Shown piece after piece: positions 1 through 11,372 of a stretch of DNA of 64,000 nucleotides. The DNA lies in contig JASPKZ010001601.1 of assembly GCA_030220185.1 (NCBI GenBank), positions 1,258,938 through 1,322,937 on the forward strand, written 5' to 3'. The notes under the pieces are model-generated. The model ran no database searches and was not told the origin of the DNA. It was given only the letters and a program-made list of their open reading frames with translations. The position numbers and the translations under genes are program-made. The stretch is from Diploptera punctata (Eukaryota; Arthropoda; Insecta; Blattodea; Blaberidae). Each line of letters starts with the position of its first letter. Positions within the stretch are counted from its first letter, which is position 1.

Positions 1-440
1 TAGCAGTTAAAAATTTCAATTTACAAAATGGCTGATTTCCCATAATCCCGAGTGAACACGCCGTGCACGACGCCGTGTGCCTTGCATTTGTTTTATTTAG
101 TTACATATTCTGTTACTACGAAACAGCGCTACCATTGTAGTTTGCTCATTGTAGTCTCATCGTAAACGACTGGAATTTTTTAGATGTCACTGTACTCAGT
201 TTTCCCTCTATTCCAAGTTTCGCTATGTTTAACATCGCTATTTGACGTCCCATGTTATTGACGCAATTTAAATCTGAGTGCGAAAGGGCCGACAAATTTT
301 TACAGAGACCACTTTTTTCAGGGTTGAGGCCCTTTTACGTGCCGTATATGTGCCTTTACTGCTCTTCCGAAAGAAACCACGATGAGGATTTTTATGCGCT
401 TAAACAATCCATCTACCCCGGCCGGATTTGAAACACCACC
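1..440. other. Mostly unassigned; degenerate SINE-like piece at 280-440
   Basis: No coding sequence is recognised. The segment around 280-440 contains CGGCACGTAAAAG-type words on the minus strand and a 'ccccggccggatttgaa' stretch resembling the B-box end of SINE-2 heads seen later. It is too degraded to delimit. Confidence 0.3.
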
Positions 441-482
441 TTTATACCTGAACCTTATGTTCTACTATGGATGCAAGAAACG

Positions 483-808
483 AGAAATCCATCCATCCAT
501 ACTAATTCTGCCCGAGGGCAGATCTTTCGCTGCAATCATAGCATTTTTATGCTATACTTTTGCAGCTTTACTAGGGAATTACAGGTGTGGTAGCTTCTCG
601 TTGCTTTCGACACCGGTGAAGGATGATAATGATAAGGGCGATGATGATTTTCGGGGACCGTTTGGCCCTAAGCTTCCTCAAATTTGTCTTACAGGTGAGG
701 AAAAACTGTGAAAAAACCTCACCCAGGAGCTGTATCGACTGGGAATCGAACCCGGGCCCGCTGCGTGACAAGGCAGCACGCTACCTCGAGACCACAGCGG
801 TGGACAAA
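483..808 (-). repeat. SINE-1 copy (tRNA-Asp-type SINE), near full length
   Basis: On the minus strand it starts with a tRNA-like head: A-box region GTGGTCTCGAGG, B-box GGTTCGATTCC and an anticodon-loop region reading TTGTCAC, as in tRNA-Asp (GUC). A fixed body follows with a short GAT/ATC microsatellite, and the end is GCAGAATTAGTATGGATGGA. At least nine more full or partial copies of this ~330-bp unit lie in the window on both strands. Open frames inside it are by-products of the repeat. The family would be RNA polymerase III transcribed and mobilised by a LINE (family knowledge). No flanking duplication was worked out here. Confidence 0.85.
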
Positions 809-811
809 TGA

Positions 812-1668
812 TATTATTTCGAATCAAGAATTGAGTTATGGCAATGATTAATCTAGCATTCTGCACCAGTACTAGATTTCCTAAGCTGTTCTTTGTTATA
901 ATTTCAAGACAAAGTGGCACCTGAAACATTGATTCTGTTTCTCAGAACACTGTTTACAGGCGTCTTTACAATTTTCATTAAATGTTTGAGATATTCTCTA
1001 TTTCATATTCTAGGCATAACATTAAGCGCTCGTATTACAGAATGTGAAAATATTTTAAAAAAAATGGAGTTAACCTGTTAACATGGAAGCAAGGTCCGTG
1101 GGAGACTTGTTTGCAAGTATCCATGATTCCTACTCGATGGCGCGGCGTGAGAAATTAGATTGGTTAGCACCGACACTCCGGTAGATTTTCCCCCCCAGAA
1201 AGCAGTCAACCTCCTGTTATTGGAGGATCAGTCCTGGTGCGAATAATTATGATAAATCTCCATTCCTCAGCTGCTGTTTCTAAAACCTAGTTTTAAATTG
1301 AAGTTAAGATAAATTCAACCCCTCCGTCCCTCATTCTAAAGAACTGGCGATACGATGAATATAGTCTACCCTATCGCCATCTGTCCACTGTCTGAATTAC
1401 ACATCATTCTAACTTGTTCAAAATAGAGACCAAACTAATAAATGGATTGCGTGCTCAAACCCAAAGGATTATCTTAGTTTCAGGTCTCATGTAGGGCCTA
1501 CATATAGTTAAATGTGAATAAATTGAAATTAAGACCAAGACTGCAGTCTAGAAGTGCCTTAAATGCAGCGAATTCGGGTTCAGTTACCTGTTGGGACAAT
1601 TTCCCCGACGATTTTTGTCTGTAAAATAATTGTCAGGCAACTTTAAGCCCGAAATCCTCCTAAATACC
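812..1668. other. No gene or repeat recognised
   Basis: AT-rich sequence without long open frames or recognisable element ends. A poly-C/poly-T stretch near 1190 and an A-run near 1060 are the only notable simple sequences. Confidence 0.5.
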
Positions 1669-2135
1669 ACCTCAATCACTCACTCACTGGCACCATCGAA
1701 CCCGTATATTCATGGCCGCGCGGTCAGAAGCTCTCCATACATCCCAACCCTGAGCCAATGTTTTCCAATCATCCCCTGTATAATCCACATCCCTCAAATC
1801 ATAGTTAATGTTATTCTCCCACCTCATTCTTGGTCCACCAACTGGGCGTTTTCCCTCTGGTTTTCCTGCAAGAAGCTTCCATGCACCTCTTTCATTCCCC
1901 ATTCGTGCAACATGTCCTGCCCATCGCAGTCTACGATACTTAACCGTTCTCATTATATCTGGCTTCCTATAAAGACCATGTAATTCATTGTTATGCAGTA
2001 TTCTCCATTCACCTGTCTGTTCATCTCTCTTTGGTCAAAAAATGTTCCTAAGCACTTTATTCTCAAATACTCGTAATCTCCTTTCCTCCCTTAAAGTAAG
2101 AGTCCATGTTTCGCACCCATATAATATAACTGGTG
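1669..2135 (-). pseudogene. LINE-A 3' end: reverse transcriptase C-terminus, broken
   Basis: First of about ten 5'-truncated copies of one non-LTR retrotransposon, LINE-A. The minus-strand peptide includes RRLRWAGHVARMGNERGAWK and GKRPVGGPRMRWENNINYDL. This is the region after the reverse transcriptase thumb in endonuclease/RT-type LINEs. The conserved CETWTLTLRE box is encoded further upstream near 2110, in a shifted frame. The 3' end is a short TGAG/TAAG-type repeat. The clade (RTE-like or other) cannot be settled by eye. Frame changes show it is dead. Confidence 0.85.
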
Positions 2136-2454
2136 ATCTAAGCACCACCTTGCTATCTTACTCATGTTCGTCTTATTTAGTATCAGTAACGTGTCTTGTT
2201 TGTGAAGTCTCGGATGTGGTCCCGATCCTCATCTGCGGATGCTCTCTATATCCTTATGCGGTTAAAAAATATGTATGAGGTCCATAGTTAAAAATCTTCT
2301 CCCGACAAATCGTGTCGCTTCAAGGTCCAGGAGAGTCACATAAAAGTGTCCATTTAAAGTTAGAGATTAAACTAAGGAAAAGAGAGGAAGATAGATAAAG
2401 CTACCAGTTTACAAGCCATTGAGAATCAAAGGAATTATGGGCATAAAGACTTGC
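2136..2454. other. Unassigned spacer
   Basis: No feature recognised between the LINE-A copy and the minisatellite. The sequence is of mixed composition with no long open frame. Confidence 0.4.
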
Positions 2455-2790
2455 ATAGAATTACGGTGGTTGCAGACTCGTTTCAAAGATTTACATAGAG
2501 TTACGGTGGTTGCAGACTCGTAGTTACGGTTGTTGCAGACTCGTTCCAAAGATTTACATAGAGTTAGGTGGTTGCAGACTCGTAGTTAAGGTTGTTGCAG
2601 ACTCGTTTCAAAGATTTACATAGAGTTACGGTGGTTGCAGACTCGTTTCAAAGATTTACATAGAGTTACGGTAGTTGCAGACTCGTAGTTACGGTAGTTG
2701 CAGACTCGTTTCAAAGATTTACATAGAGTTACGGTGGTTGCAGACTCGTTTCAAAGATTTACATAGAGTTACGGTGGTTTCAAAGTGCGA
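2455..2790 (+). repeat. Minisatellite of alternating 40-bp and 23-bp modules, then poly-A
   Basis: About eight copies of a module ending GTTGCAGACTCG are arranged in two lengths: a long one containing CAAAGATTTACATAGAGTTA (about 40 bp) and a short one of about 23 bp lacking that insert. A run of about 20 A follows at 2797-2817. The two interleaved lengths suggest unequal exchange between degenerate units. No coding role is suggested. Confidence 0.85.
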
Positions 2791-2927
2791 ACGAGCAAAA
2801 AAAAAAAAAAAAAAAAATCCACTGCTGCGTGTCTTGGAATTGAATATGGGTCATCCATCATTAGTCACATGGCTTCACGCTATTTGACTCCAAGACAATT
2901 ACTGACAAACTATAGTATATATTATGA

Positions 2928-3442
2928 CAATTTAACTCACGCTCCAAATGGGAGTCAATGACCAATCACGTTTCAATGAATTTTGTTGTACAACCAATGT
3001 CAGTCGTGTTTCACCTCGGTATTTATCGAATTCTGTTTATCAAAATAAAGCAAGTTCCTCCTTTTTAATACCCTGAACAGGTCAGAACATTTTGTTGCAG
3101 TGACTGACTCTCCAACAAATATGTTGAATATAGAGATAATGAACTACACATTCGATAATTGTGTGTTTAATAATTGTGTTTTTAAATAACAATTATACGT
3201 AATTGTTTCCTAAAAATTGATTAATAACCTATAATGTTGGTTATAATATACAGTTTGATGTGTTTAATTTTTTCTTCACTAGGGTGCATTCTTACAATAT
3301 TGCGATCTTATTTGGCGATGAATAATATGACCTAGTTGCAGTAGATGAACAATTTAAAATAACCAAACATTTTTCATTTGTTTACAAACATCGTCGTTAA
3401 CATTAAATGTATAACTATTTTAAAATAACTATATTTAAATAA
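2928..3442 (+). repeat. Rep-A copy, first part (split by a SINE-1)
   Basis: Rep-A is an AT-rich interspersed repeat of about 650-700 bp found at least six times. It starts near CTCATGCCCCAAATGGGAGT and ends in a foldback containing CACTTCGTGAG. This copy continues at 3776 after a SINE-1 insertion. It has no coding capacity I can support. It could be a non-autonomous DNA transposon, but no clean terminal inverted repeat with a target duplication was found. Confidence 0.7.
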
Positions 3443-3775
3443 TCCACCGCTGTGGTCTCGAGGTAGCGTGCTGCCTTGTCACGCAGCGGCTTCGCTCCCC
3501 GGTCAGGGCAGTTTTTTGGGTGTGGTTTTCATCGGGGTTTTTCCTCACCTGTAAGACAAATGTCAGGAAAACTTTAAGGCCCAAACGGTCCCCGAAATCA
3601 TATGGCTATCATCATCATCCTTATCATTATCATCATCATCATCATCCTTCACCGGTGTGGAAAGCAACTGGAAGTTACCACATCTACAATTTCCTATTAA
3701 AGCTGCAAGCATAGCATGAAAATGCTATGATTGCAGTGAAAGAACTGCTCTCGGGCAGAATTACTATGGATGGAT
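3443..3775 (+). repeat. SINE-1 copy inserted in Rep-A
   Basis: Full-length SINE-1, from TCCACCGCTGTGGTCTCGAG to the terminal ACTATGGATGGAT, with an internal (ATC)n tract at 3605-3645. It interrupts Rep-A. ATTTAAATAA flanks both sides and is a plausible target-site duplication of about 10 bp. The B-box has lost several bases compared with the other copies (head reads CAGCGGCTTCGCTCCCCGGT). Confidence 0.9.
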
Positions 3776-3935
3776 ATTTAAATAATAATTTGTGAGTAAA
3801 CAGCTTAATTTTATTCGTTAAATAGTCCTAACAAATGCCACTCTTGATTTCCAAACCCTCTAGATAAATTGGAAGTCACACGTGGCATTACTTATGATAA
3901 TATTCGATAACGGTAACTATATTTTTTCATTGCAT
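3776..3935 (+). repeat. Rep-A copy, second part
   Basis: Continuation of the 2928-3442 copy: the stretch with GTTAAATAGTCCTAACAAATG and then TCTAGATAAATTGGAAGTCA. The internal hairpin arm with CACTTCGTGAG present in the 33.5, 37.8 and 53.1 kb copies is deleted here. Confidence 0.7.
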
Positions 3936-4231
3936 AAAACGCCAACCAGTGACTTTTTACGTTTCTACAAAGAAGGAAGATAAGCTGAGAATGATTAAAG
4001 AAAATCGTTATTGGGTTTCTAAAAACTCCCATCTTGTTTTCATCCACGGTTATTAAGACCCGCACTCTTGCGTTTATAATTATTATTTGAAAATTTGCCT
4101 CTATCGACCGTTTCTGAGATGAAGTACAAAGAAAAATTTAATATCAAGAACTTACTGTAGCCTCGGTTGCATGCGATATATAACAGTTCTTTACTAGAAT
4201 ATGAATATTCTCCATAGTAAAATTATTTGAG

Positions 4232-4900
4232 GTTCATTTGAGCGAGAGAGCTTAAGAGGAAAAATGTAGATCATCTTAAGGCACACTTCAAAGTTTTGGC
4301 CTTCTCAACAATCCTCCTCCGTGCCAATCTGCCTCTTGCCATATTGAAATTAGCCACTTTCATTTTCCTTAGATCGTTCATTATGTCATCCTCCCATCTG
4401 ATCTTCGGTCTTCCTACAGCTCTGCCTCCTATACGTTTCCATTTGTAGAGTTTTTTGACCAGTCTCTGATCATCCATTCTTATCAAATGTCCAAGCCAAC
4501 CAATTCTGAGAGATCTTATATGGTTTACTGTGTTCTGATTAATTTGTTTAGTTCGTTATTTGTTTTGATTCTCCAACAGTTATCAGTTCCTCTGTTTGGT
4601 CCAAATATTCTTCTTAAAATTTTCCTTTCAAGAATTAGTAATTTCTGTTTTATTGTTTCTTTTAAGACCCAAGTTTCACAAGCATATGTAACTACTGGTC
4701 TAATGAGTGTTTTGTATAACCTTATTTTTGCAGTTTTTGATATTAATTTGCTTTTAAATAATGTTCTATTTGAAAAATAAGCTTTATTCCCATTTACCAA
4801 TCTTTCTTTAATTTCCTCTTCTAATGTATTATGTCCGGAAAAAATGTAGATAATATTTTTAATCTCTCGTGTGGTTAGCTTCACGGTTAAGCCTATCCCC
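4232..4900 (-). pseudogene. LINE-B reverse transcriptase C-terminus, frameshifted
   Basis: Two minus-strand frames join into one RT C-terminal region. The first (to 4525) carries LIRPVVTYACETWVLKETIK and RKILRRIFGPNRG. The second (4271-4486) carries GRAVGRPKIRWEDDIMNDLR. The intervening bases still read as WLGHLIRM-like sequence after a one-base shift near 4525, so this is a single decayed reading frame. It is related to LINE-A in architecture but diverged enough to be another family. Confidence 0.85.
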
Positions 4901-4954
4901 TGTGTCTTAGACATACATGCAAACATCACAATCTGAACATAATGCCAATTACTT

Positions 4955-5775
4955 GAACTCAATAACCTTGGAAACTATCTACTGTACATCAGATATCCTA
5001 CAGAAGGCTGGCTGCAACGTCTACACTGATGGCTCACTCACAGATGCTGAAATTGGTGCCGGAGCAGGAGGAACATGCTCCCTTTTTTCGTTTTACTGTC
5101 ACGCTGGATGAAGAACAACAAATTTTGATGGTGCAATACATGCTATAAAACCTCTTTCCAAAACTGTTAACACTAAAAACCATGTTTTCCAAATTAGTGC
5201 TCCTCTGTGACTCCAAAGCAGCTATACAGGCGATCTACTGGCCAAAAAGTATTGACTGCAAAGAATGCTATGGCATTATTACTACCTGCAAAATTGTGGT
5301 AAATAAGCTGTCCTCCAATGGCTGTCCTCCAATGGCTTCCCTCCCATTATGGGATTGCCGGTAATGAAACAGCCGATCTCCTCGCCAAAAAGGATCTCGC
5401 ATTGAACAAATGCCTGGATCTAAACTAACACCTTACTTCTCAGTGAAACGCCACATAAAGTTAAAATCCAAAATTACGAATGACAATAAACTTCAAACAG
5501 TGGCCAGAAACAAAAAAATGGGAATGCCTAATAAAACATACTGATATACCGAACATACCAAGAAAAACAGAAGTAGCACATTTTAGGATGACAACAGGCC
5601 ACGACTGCCTGGCAAAACACCTTCACAAAATCAATGTTCAGCCTTCACCGAAATTCGTTTTATGCAATCACCCTGATGAAGAAATGGACGAAGGTCATCT
5701 GAACAACTGTATCGCTGTCAAACATGAGATTCTAAGACCTCAAAGTACTGGAGAGCAAGATGCAGCACATTAGAC
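4955..5775 (+). pseudogene. LINE-E remnant: RNase H domain and downstream region
   Basis: Broken pieces of a retroelement RNase H. NVYTDGS near 5020 carries the first catalytic Asp, LLCDSKAAIQ near 5200 the second, and GIAGNETADLLAKK near 5350-5390 the last Asp-containing motif. A conserved tail follows (5480-5773) with HFRMTTGHDCLAKHLHKI and a Cys/His cluster (CNHPDEEMDEGH). Frames change at least three times, so it is inactive. Non-LTR elements of the I/R1/Jockey type carry such a domain after the RT. A second remnant of a similar domain lies at 42890-43228. Confidence 0.85.
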
Positions 5776-5993
5776 AACAACAACAACATATTTGGAAGTG
5801 AAATGGCTGATATATTTCATTTTCATAGGCCTCTTGTTTCACCAATGAGTTTCTTTTAGCGCCATAAATCTATGTCCCGGGGTCCACGGTTATGTTTTCC
5901 TTCAAAGAAAGACATTCTCGGCGGTTTTAAGCTATGAAAATCTAAGATCTAGAATTATAATCGCCGAAAAAATGCTATAGGCCAAATAAAGTA

Positions 5994-7291
5994 CAGTAAA
6001 ATATCTTTATTCGCGTGGGATATGTTCCGCAAATACAGAAACCGCGAATATGGAATGGTAATTTGTATGGATGTATATGGGATACGTTCCAAGGTTACAA
6101 AATAAAATACAAATTGTCAAAATAAAATCAATTAATGAGGGAATTTGAACAATTTATATCAGTTAATCGGCCGCGGTGGACTAGTGGTTATGCTCCTTGC
6201 CTCTGGTCTCGAGGGTCGCGGGGTTCAAATCCGGCCGGGGTCGATTGATTTTTTAGGATGGAAAAATCCAAAGAGCAAGTCCTCCGGGAGGAACTTTAAG
6301 CCGTGGGTCCCGAGTCTGAAGATTTTCAGGCTCGTAAAAGATCCTTAAGCCTGAATGAAAAGGCTTCTAAGCAAAATTTACCGAATTTTCCCGTCCTAGT
6401 ACTACCTTGGTTTCTTTGATGTCAGTATGAGGCGGAACGCTGACCACGGACCACTCAAATGACATCTATACGAAAACATGTGTAAGTAAATTAGTATGGT
6501 TCAAATTCTTCCCTGTAGGGCGAGAGCGCCTAAATCTCTGTTAAGAGAAACATAGGCTTACAAGAAGAAGAAGAAATCAATTATTAATTCAGGCTTAGGC
6601 AAGGGCTTAAAGAATTTAGTAATTTTTTGCTGTTTTGCCGCTTTTATATATAAGGCGTTTCAGTTCAGATTGATATTCAGCTGTGAATTCAGCGATAGAA
6701 TTCCTTATTTTGTCTTCGTATTCCTTGATGAATCGTACAGTTGATTCATTAACATTGCAACAGCGTAATATAGATACAAACGACTGGCCAACACATAAAA
6801 GGTCAAATTTCTATTCTTACTTTAAGCGGCAACACTATTTTTTTCCGCTTCGAAACTTATTTTCTTTTACTCGACATTGTAAATTGGCAACAAAACAGAA
6901 GAGACACGTGCTATCCAATCAAAATTATTGCAACGAATGACAGGTTGAAACAATATAACACCGATTGTGACGAGGGGGGCATTTATCAACGGACGTAGCG
7001 GTACGTGAATTACGGCGGCGGTGGCTTTGAAAAACGTAGTTTAGGCTTAGTGACAATAAGGTTTGTTTTACTTTGATATTAATTTGTTCATTTGGTTTGA
7101 ATCGCTCTTTGTAAAAGCCACCTTGGCACGTGTCTGCAATAAAAAAAGTTGTCGATGGTTAATAAAGGACACTAGTCCTTCTAATGTACCGACTGGATCC
7201 GGGAATAAAGACTTTTTAGCCCTGAATACAATAACTGTGTCGCAATTGTTTAACCCGCGAATAATGAAACCGCGAAAAAGGAGTTTTGCTG
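5994..7291. mobile_element. pogo/Tigger-like DNA transposon relic
   Basis: Ends are imperfect inverted repeats: CAGTAAAATATCTTTATTCG at the left and, reverse-complemented, CAGCAAAACTCCTTTTTCGC at the right. Each is bordered by TA (5992-5993 and 7292-7293), the target duplication of the Tc1/mariner/pogo group. The 'Ng cgcgaataaag' style termini resemble Tigger elements (family knowledge). No transposase frame survives; 400 bp of the interior is a nested SINE-2. A shorter related piece lies at 51125-51432. Confidence 0.65.
6167..6575 (+). repeat. SINE-2 copy, full length, inside the Tigger-like element
   Basis: The tRNA-derived head has A-box GTGGACTAGTGGTTATGC and B-box GGTTCAAATCC. A body of about 400 bp ends in (AAG)n at 6562-6575. 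Imperfect ATCAGTTAAT / ATCAATTATT flanks are a likely target duplication. Other copies or pieces: 18372-19300 (split), 31850-32210, 36005-36120, 43846-44425 (split) and 54770-54850. ORFs here are incidental. Confidence 0.85.
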
Positions 7292-7401
7292 TATGTGGCA
7301 ATACAGACCTAGAGACAAGATTCTCAGTAGGGAAAATGTAGACTCTGTGAACGTGCTACAGTTTATGTTCAACGTTATTTTCCGTTCTGAAAAATATATT
7401 A

Positions 7402-8418
7402 CGACACAGTCAAGAGATCAAAACTCTTAAATATATTGGAAGACAGAAATATACCAAATTTACTTCGGAAGAACATACAAAATACTTACAAAGACAACAC
7501 CATAAAGTTTAAATTAAATAACAGATTTTCTGAAGAAGGAATTATAAATCGTGGTATGAGACAAGGCTGCCCCCTATCCCCAACACTCTTTGCAATTTAT
7601 ATCAATGAAGTAATATGTTGCTGGAACAAAACATATAAATTTGGAATAAGAATATCAGAAAATAGAAAATTTAACACCCTATTGTTTGCAGATGACCAAA
7701 TAATAATAGCAAATTCCGAAGATAATCTACAGAAAGGTCTGTATGAACTTAACAAAATTACAGAAGAATATGGATTAAAGATATCTACAGAAAAGACAAA
7801 AATTATGGCATTTCAAGGTGTAGATCCTGTCAGAAGTAAAATTGTACTGGACAATAACATTTTGGAGCAGGTGAATAATTTTACATATCTAGGATGCAAT
7901 ATCTCATATGAAGAAGAAAAGGATGTAAATGCAAAAAGATCTAATTTTTAAGAATTTTAGGGTATAATAAATTCTATCTTCAAGCCACAGTTAGTCCAAA
8001 AGCATTCAAGACTGAAAGTGTATAAAACACTGGCTCTTCCAACTCTTTTGTATGGTAGCGAAGTATGGACGTTGAAACAGAAGGATATACAGATACTTAG
8101 ATCTGCTGAAATGAGATATCTTCGGAGGACTGCAGGATACACACTACTAGATCACAAAAAAAATGAAGACATCTTAGAAGAATTACACATGGAATCTTTA
8201 GAAAACAAAATTTCTGATTATAAGTCAAGATGGATACAACATGTTCATCGAATGGAAGATCACACAATACCCAAACAAATGTTAAGATATCAACCTGCAG
8301 GAAGAAGAAGACCAGGACGTCCACTCAAAAGACTTCTGGATGGTGTTTCTCTTGAGGCCGAAACAGGTCAACAAATGGCGTAAATTCGTGAATGTACTAT
8401 GATGATGATGATGATGAT
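7402..8418 (+). pseudogene. LINE-C: reverse transcriptase with FADD box, 5'-truncated insertion
   Basis: The reverse transcriptase part begins just after the target site and reads through GMRQGCPLSPTLFAIYINEV (RT motif 4 region) and LLFADDQIIIANS, where FADD at 7684-7695 is the catalytic motif. After a frame break near 7950 it continues as LPTLLYGSEVWTLKQ (8040s) and PAGRRRPGRPLKR (8300s). The copy ends in a (GAT)n tail and is flanked by a 13-bp duplication GAAAAATATATTA (7389-7401 and 8419-8431). This is the hallmark of target-primed reverse transcription. It is one of the best-preserved RT pieces here but is not functional. Confidence 0.92.
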
Positions 8419-8565
8419 GAAAAATATATTATCTGACAAACAACACATTTTCTGTATTGAAGCTACGCCTTGTAACAAAATTATAAACAGCATTAAATCT
8501 AGTATTTTTATGATTTTTCTTTTTAAATAATGTTGCTTTTTAAAATTACTTATATATATAGAGTC

Positions 8566-8632
8566 TAGATAAGTTGGAAATCACTCGTGGCATTACTTGT
8601 GATAAATCAATAGGGATAGTATCTTGTTACGT
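8566..8632 (+). repeat. Rep-A terminal fragment
   Basis: Contains GGAAATCACTCGTGGCATTA, the outer end found in other Rep-A copies. A matching opening fragment lies at 9540-9770, so these may be parts of disrupted copies. Confidence 0.5.
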
Positions 8633-8745
8633 AATTAATAAGTTTGATCCCCCCCCCCAACCTTGGAGTGAGAGCTGTTGACTAAAGACTTTTTTTTGGA
8701 TCCGCTCGGTGTTTTATTTCAATTAGCTACAAGATTTTGAACTCG

Positions 8746-9090
8746 TTAACGTACGGGTCTGAGACTTGGCCTTTAACGATCTCTGATAAACATAAAAATG
8801 AGATTTCTCAGATCAGTTGCAGGTGTATCTCTAAGAGATCAAAAGAGAAGTCAAGATATCAGAGATGAATTACAAATATACAATATACAGAAATAAACGT
8901 AATTGGTTTGAACATGTACAAATAATGTCAAATAATCATTTATCAAAACAGCTGCTTCATTATAAACCTCTAGGCCGAAGAAATGTAGGAAGACCAAACC
9001 GACGTTGGAAGGACGATCTGCACCTGCAGCATATAGTGCACCGGGGAGCGGAACCGGCCAACAGGCCCATATCTTGAAGAAGAAGATGAT
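8746..9090 (+). pseudogene. LINE-C-like RT C-terminus, short insertion with 13-bp duplication
   Basis: Reads TYGSETWPLTISDK, then FLRSVAGVSLRDQK, then after another shift GRRNVGRPNRRWKDD. This is the same C-terminal architecture as LINE-C. It ends with GAAGAAGAAGATGATGAT-type tail sequence. The 13-bp GATTTTGAACTCG occurs at 8733-8745 and 9091-9103, so the 345-bp copy is a severely 5'-truncated insertion. Confidence 0.88.
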
Positions 9091-9103
9091 GATTTTGAAC
9101 TCG

Positions 9104-9476
9104 GTTGGGATGCAGAACTAGCCATTTCTTGCTCCGGTATATAAGAGTATGTGATTTCTTTTTTTGTTTCCATGAACCTTCAAAGAAATATGAAGTAGCT
9201 TGGCAGTAGCAGTTCCAGTAGACCTACTGTCGCTCGTGAATTTATAACTTTGTTTACTTTCATTATCACGTGGTAGACCTACTTAAAAATCTAAATATAG
9301 ACACTTATAAATTACCTAACTCTTGAGTTCGTTAACTTTCTTCCTGTTTGTATCTTTGTTAATCTCTAGTCAAATAACATTAACTTCCTGGGTCACAGAC
9401 TTAGTTTATGTGTTTCCCAGTTAATAATTTTATTTACATTTTAAGGCATTTGACTAAGTAAATATTAACAAATTAT
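9104..9476. other. No feature recognised
   Basis: AT-rich spacer with no recognisable element or gene. Confidence 0.4.
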
Positions 9477-9477
9477 T

Positions 9478-9543
9478 AGAAATTCTCAAATATGATGGAA
9501 TCCCAGACCAACTGATAAAAGCTATATATGATATTTATAAGGA
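9478..9543 (+). pseudogene. Tiny RT fragment
   Basis: Twenty-two codons read ILKYDGIPDQLIKAIYDIYK. This resembles the RT segment just upstream of the RQGCPLSP motif in LINE-C (compare ILEDRNIPNLLRKNIQNTYK at 7436). It abuts a Rep-A fragment directly. Confidence 0.65.
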
Positions 9544-9770
9544 CTATTTAACTCATGCCCCAAATGGGAGTCAATGACCAATCACGTTTCAATGATTTTT
9601 ATTTACAACCAATCACAGACGTGTTTCGCCTAGAATTTACCAACTAAAGTTTATCATAATAAAGAAAGCACCTCCTTTTTAACATTCTGAATAGGTTATA
9701 GCATTGTTTTGCAGTGACTGACTCTCTATGAAATACGGCTACCAGATTGTATATATAGTGCACGAATGTC
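9540..9770 (+). repeat. Rep-A opening fragment
   Basis: Begins CTATTTAACTCATGCCCCAA and runs through TACCAGATTGTATATATAGT, matching the 51.6 kb and 24.4-24.9 kb copies almost base for base. Confidence 0.7.
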
Positions 9771-9835
9771 AACACATAGCGCATGCATGTTTAGTATATA
9801 CTTTCATTGTAATTTTTTGTATTTAAATGTAACAT

Positions 9836-9912
9836 ACATTTGTCCTGATGAGTGGAAGAGAAAGCCACATGACCTTAACTCCACCAGGCTAAATTAATCT
9901 ATTATAAAGAAA
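9836..9912 (+). repeat. LINE-F 3'-end fragment
   Basis: Carries TGTCCTGATGAGTGGAAGAG and CTTAACTCCACCAGGCTAAA followed by an AATCTA-type tail. The same 3' end follows the RT remnant at 62555-63440 and, inverted, lies at 49718. Confidence 0.75.
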
Positions 9913-9955
9913 TCTATCTATTTTATATTACCGTTATCTTAATATCAGTAATCAT

Positions 9956-10326
9956 TACTTACTCACTGGCACTATCGAACCCGTAGGTTCATGGCCGCGC
10001 GGACATAAGCTCTCCATACATCCCTATTCTGAGCTAATTCTTTCCAATCATTCCCTGTATAATCTGCTACCCTCAAATCATAGTTAATGTTATTCTCCCA
10101 CCTCGTTCTTGGTCTACCAATTGGGCGTTTTCTTTCTGGCTTTCCTACAAGAAGCTTCCATGCAAGTCTTTCATTCCCCATACGTGAAACATATCCCGCC
10201 CATCGCAGTCTACGAGACTTAACTGTTCTTATTATATCTGGCTTCCTATAAAGACCATGTAGTTCATTGTTATGTAGTCTTCTCCATTCACCTGTCTGTT
10301 CATCTCTCTTTGGTCCAAAAATTTTC
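9956..10326 (-). pseudogene. LINE-A, 3' half (split by SINE-3)
   Basis: The minus frame includes GPKRDEQTGEWRRLHNNELH and PERKRPIGRPRTRWENNINY. Upstream coding continues beyond the SINE-3 at 10672. ATCATTA at both outer ends (9951 and 11043) may be a short target duplication. Confidence 0.85.
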
Positions 10327-10671
10327 CGATTTCCGATTGAGGGTCTATCCACTTTTCAGCGGTTGCCCTTTTACCAGCCGGCTGCTGGCCCTTCACATCC
10401 ACATGTGTCAATCACAGAGGTAGATGATCAACAGCCAGTGTCGGGGTGACATGTGGTTAGCATGTCGAGTCCCCCAGCCGTTATAGCTAGTTCCTCAACC
10501 TGGAGCCGCTACTTATTGTAGCTACCCAATTGCCTCACGATGCTGGGTGGGCACCGGTCCCATACTGGCCGAAATACCATGAGAAAATTTCTTCCCCCAT
10601 GGAGACTCGAACCAGCGCAAGTCCCGTATCTCTGCGCTAAGGCTTCCTACCTTAACCGCTCGGCTACGGCT
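10327..10671 (-). repeat. SINE-3 copy, full length, inside LINE-A
   Basis: On the minus strand: head GCCGTAGCCGAGCGGTTAAG (A-box) and B-box GGTTCGAGTCTCC. The long variable region between them is as in Leu/Ser-type tRNAs. A ~340-bp body follows with CCAGTATGGGACCGGTGC. Other copies: 12640-12767, 35705-35990 and 58165-58310. The sequence on both sides is contiguous LINE-A once this block is removed. Confidence 0.85.
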
Positions 10672-11042
10672 TAAGTACTTTATTCTCAAATACTTGTAAT
10701 CTCCTTTCCTCCCTTAAAGTAAGAGTCCACGTTTCGCACCCATATAATATAACTGGTAGAATAATAGTTTTATATATTTTCAGTTTAACGTTTTTTGAAA
10801 GGAGTTGGGACATCAACAGTCTCTGCAATGCATAATAGCACGCATTTCCAGAATTGTGCCTATGTTTAATTTCCTTGTGCATCTCATTCCTATTTGTGAT
10901 TATTGTTCCTAGGTATTTGAATTCAGCCACTTCTTCAAAATTTCCCTCATTTGTCATTAGTTGTCCATTTCCATTATAACTTATAATGAATTTCTACGTG
11001 TGACCATATATTTAGTTTTATTGAAATTTACTTCCGGTCCTG
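10672..11042 (-). pseudogene. LINE-A, upstream half
   Basis: Minus-strand peptide TNEGNFEEVAEFKYLGTIIT and ILYGCETWTLTLREERRLQV continue the 9956-10326 copy. The frame breaks near 10800 where the poly-A of KNVKLK has shifted in several copies. Confidence 0.85.
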
Positions 11043-11049
11043 ATCATTA

Positions 11050-11362
11050 TGTACATTAAATTATTATTTGACTTCTCGATTGAGGGTGATTACGAAAAAA
11101 TCAACTAAAATTTACCATTTGAACTAGGGACTTCCAGGATACGTGTCTGAGCTAACCCGCTCGGTACATAAGCCCTGCCACTATGCATTTACACAAGTAA
11201 ACACTTGTGCCTGTTGTTCCTACGTTTTAATTAGCCTGTGTGACGTATATTAGTATAATTAATTAAGTAACCCGAGGAACAGAGTCACTTAGCTACGCTA
11301 ATTTGTTACTGTTGAAATTAATGAAGCCAATCTGCATCACTCCAGGACAACAGAGCAAATAT
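11050..11362. other. Unassigned; weak tRNA-like patch
   Basis: Contains 'ctgagctaacccgctcggta' near 11150, suggestive of an eroded tRNA-derived head on the minus strand. It is too degraded to call. Confidence 0.3.
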
Positions 11363-11372
11363 TTATAACAGG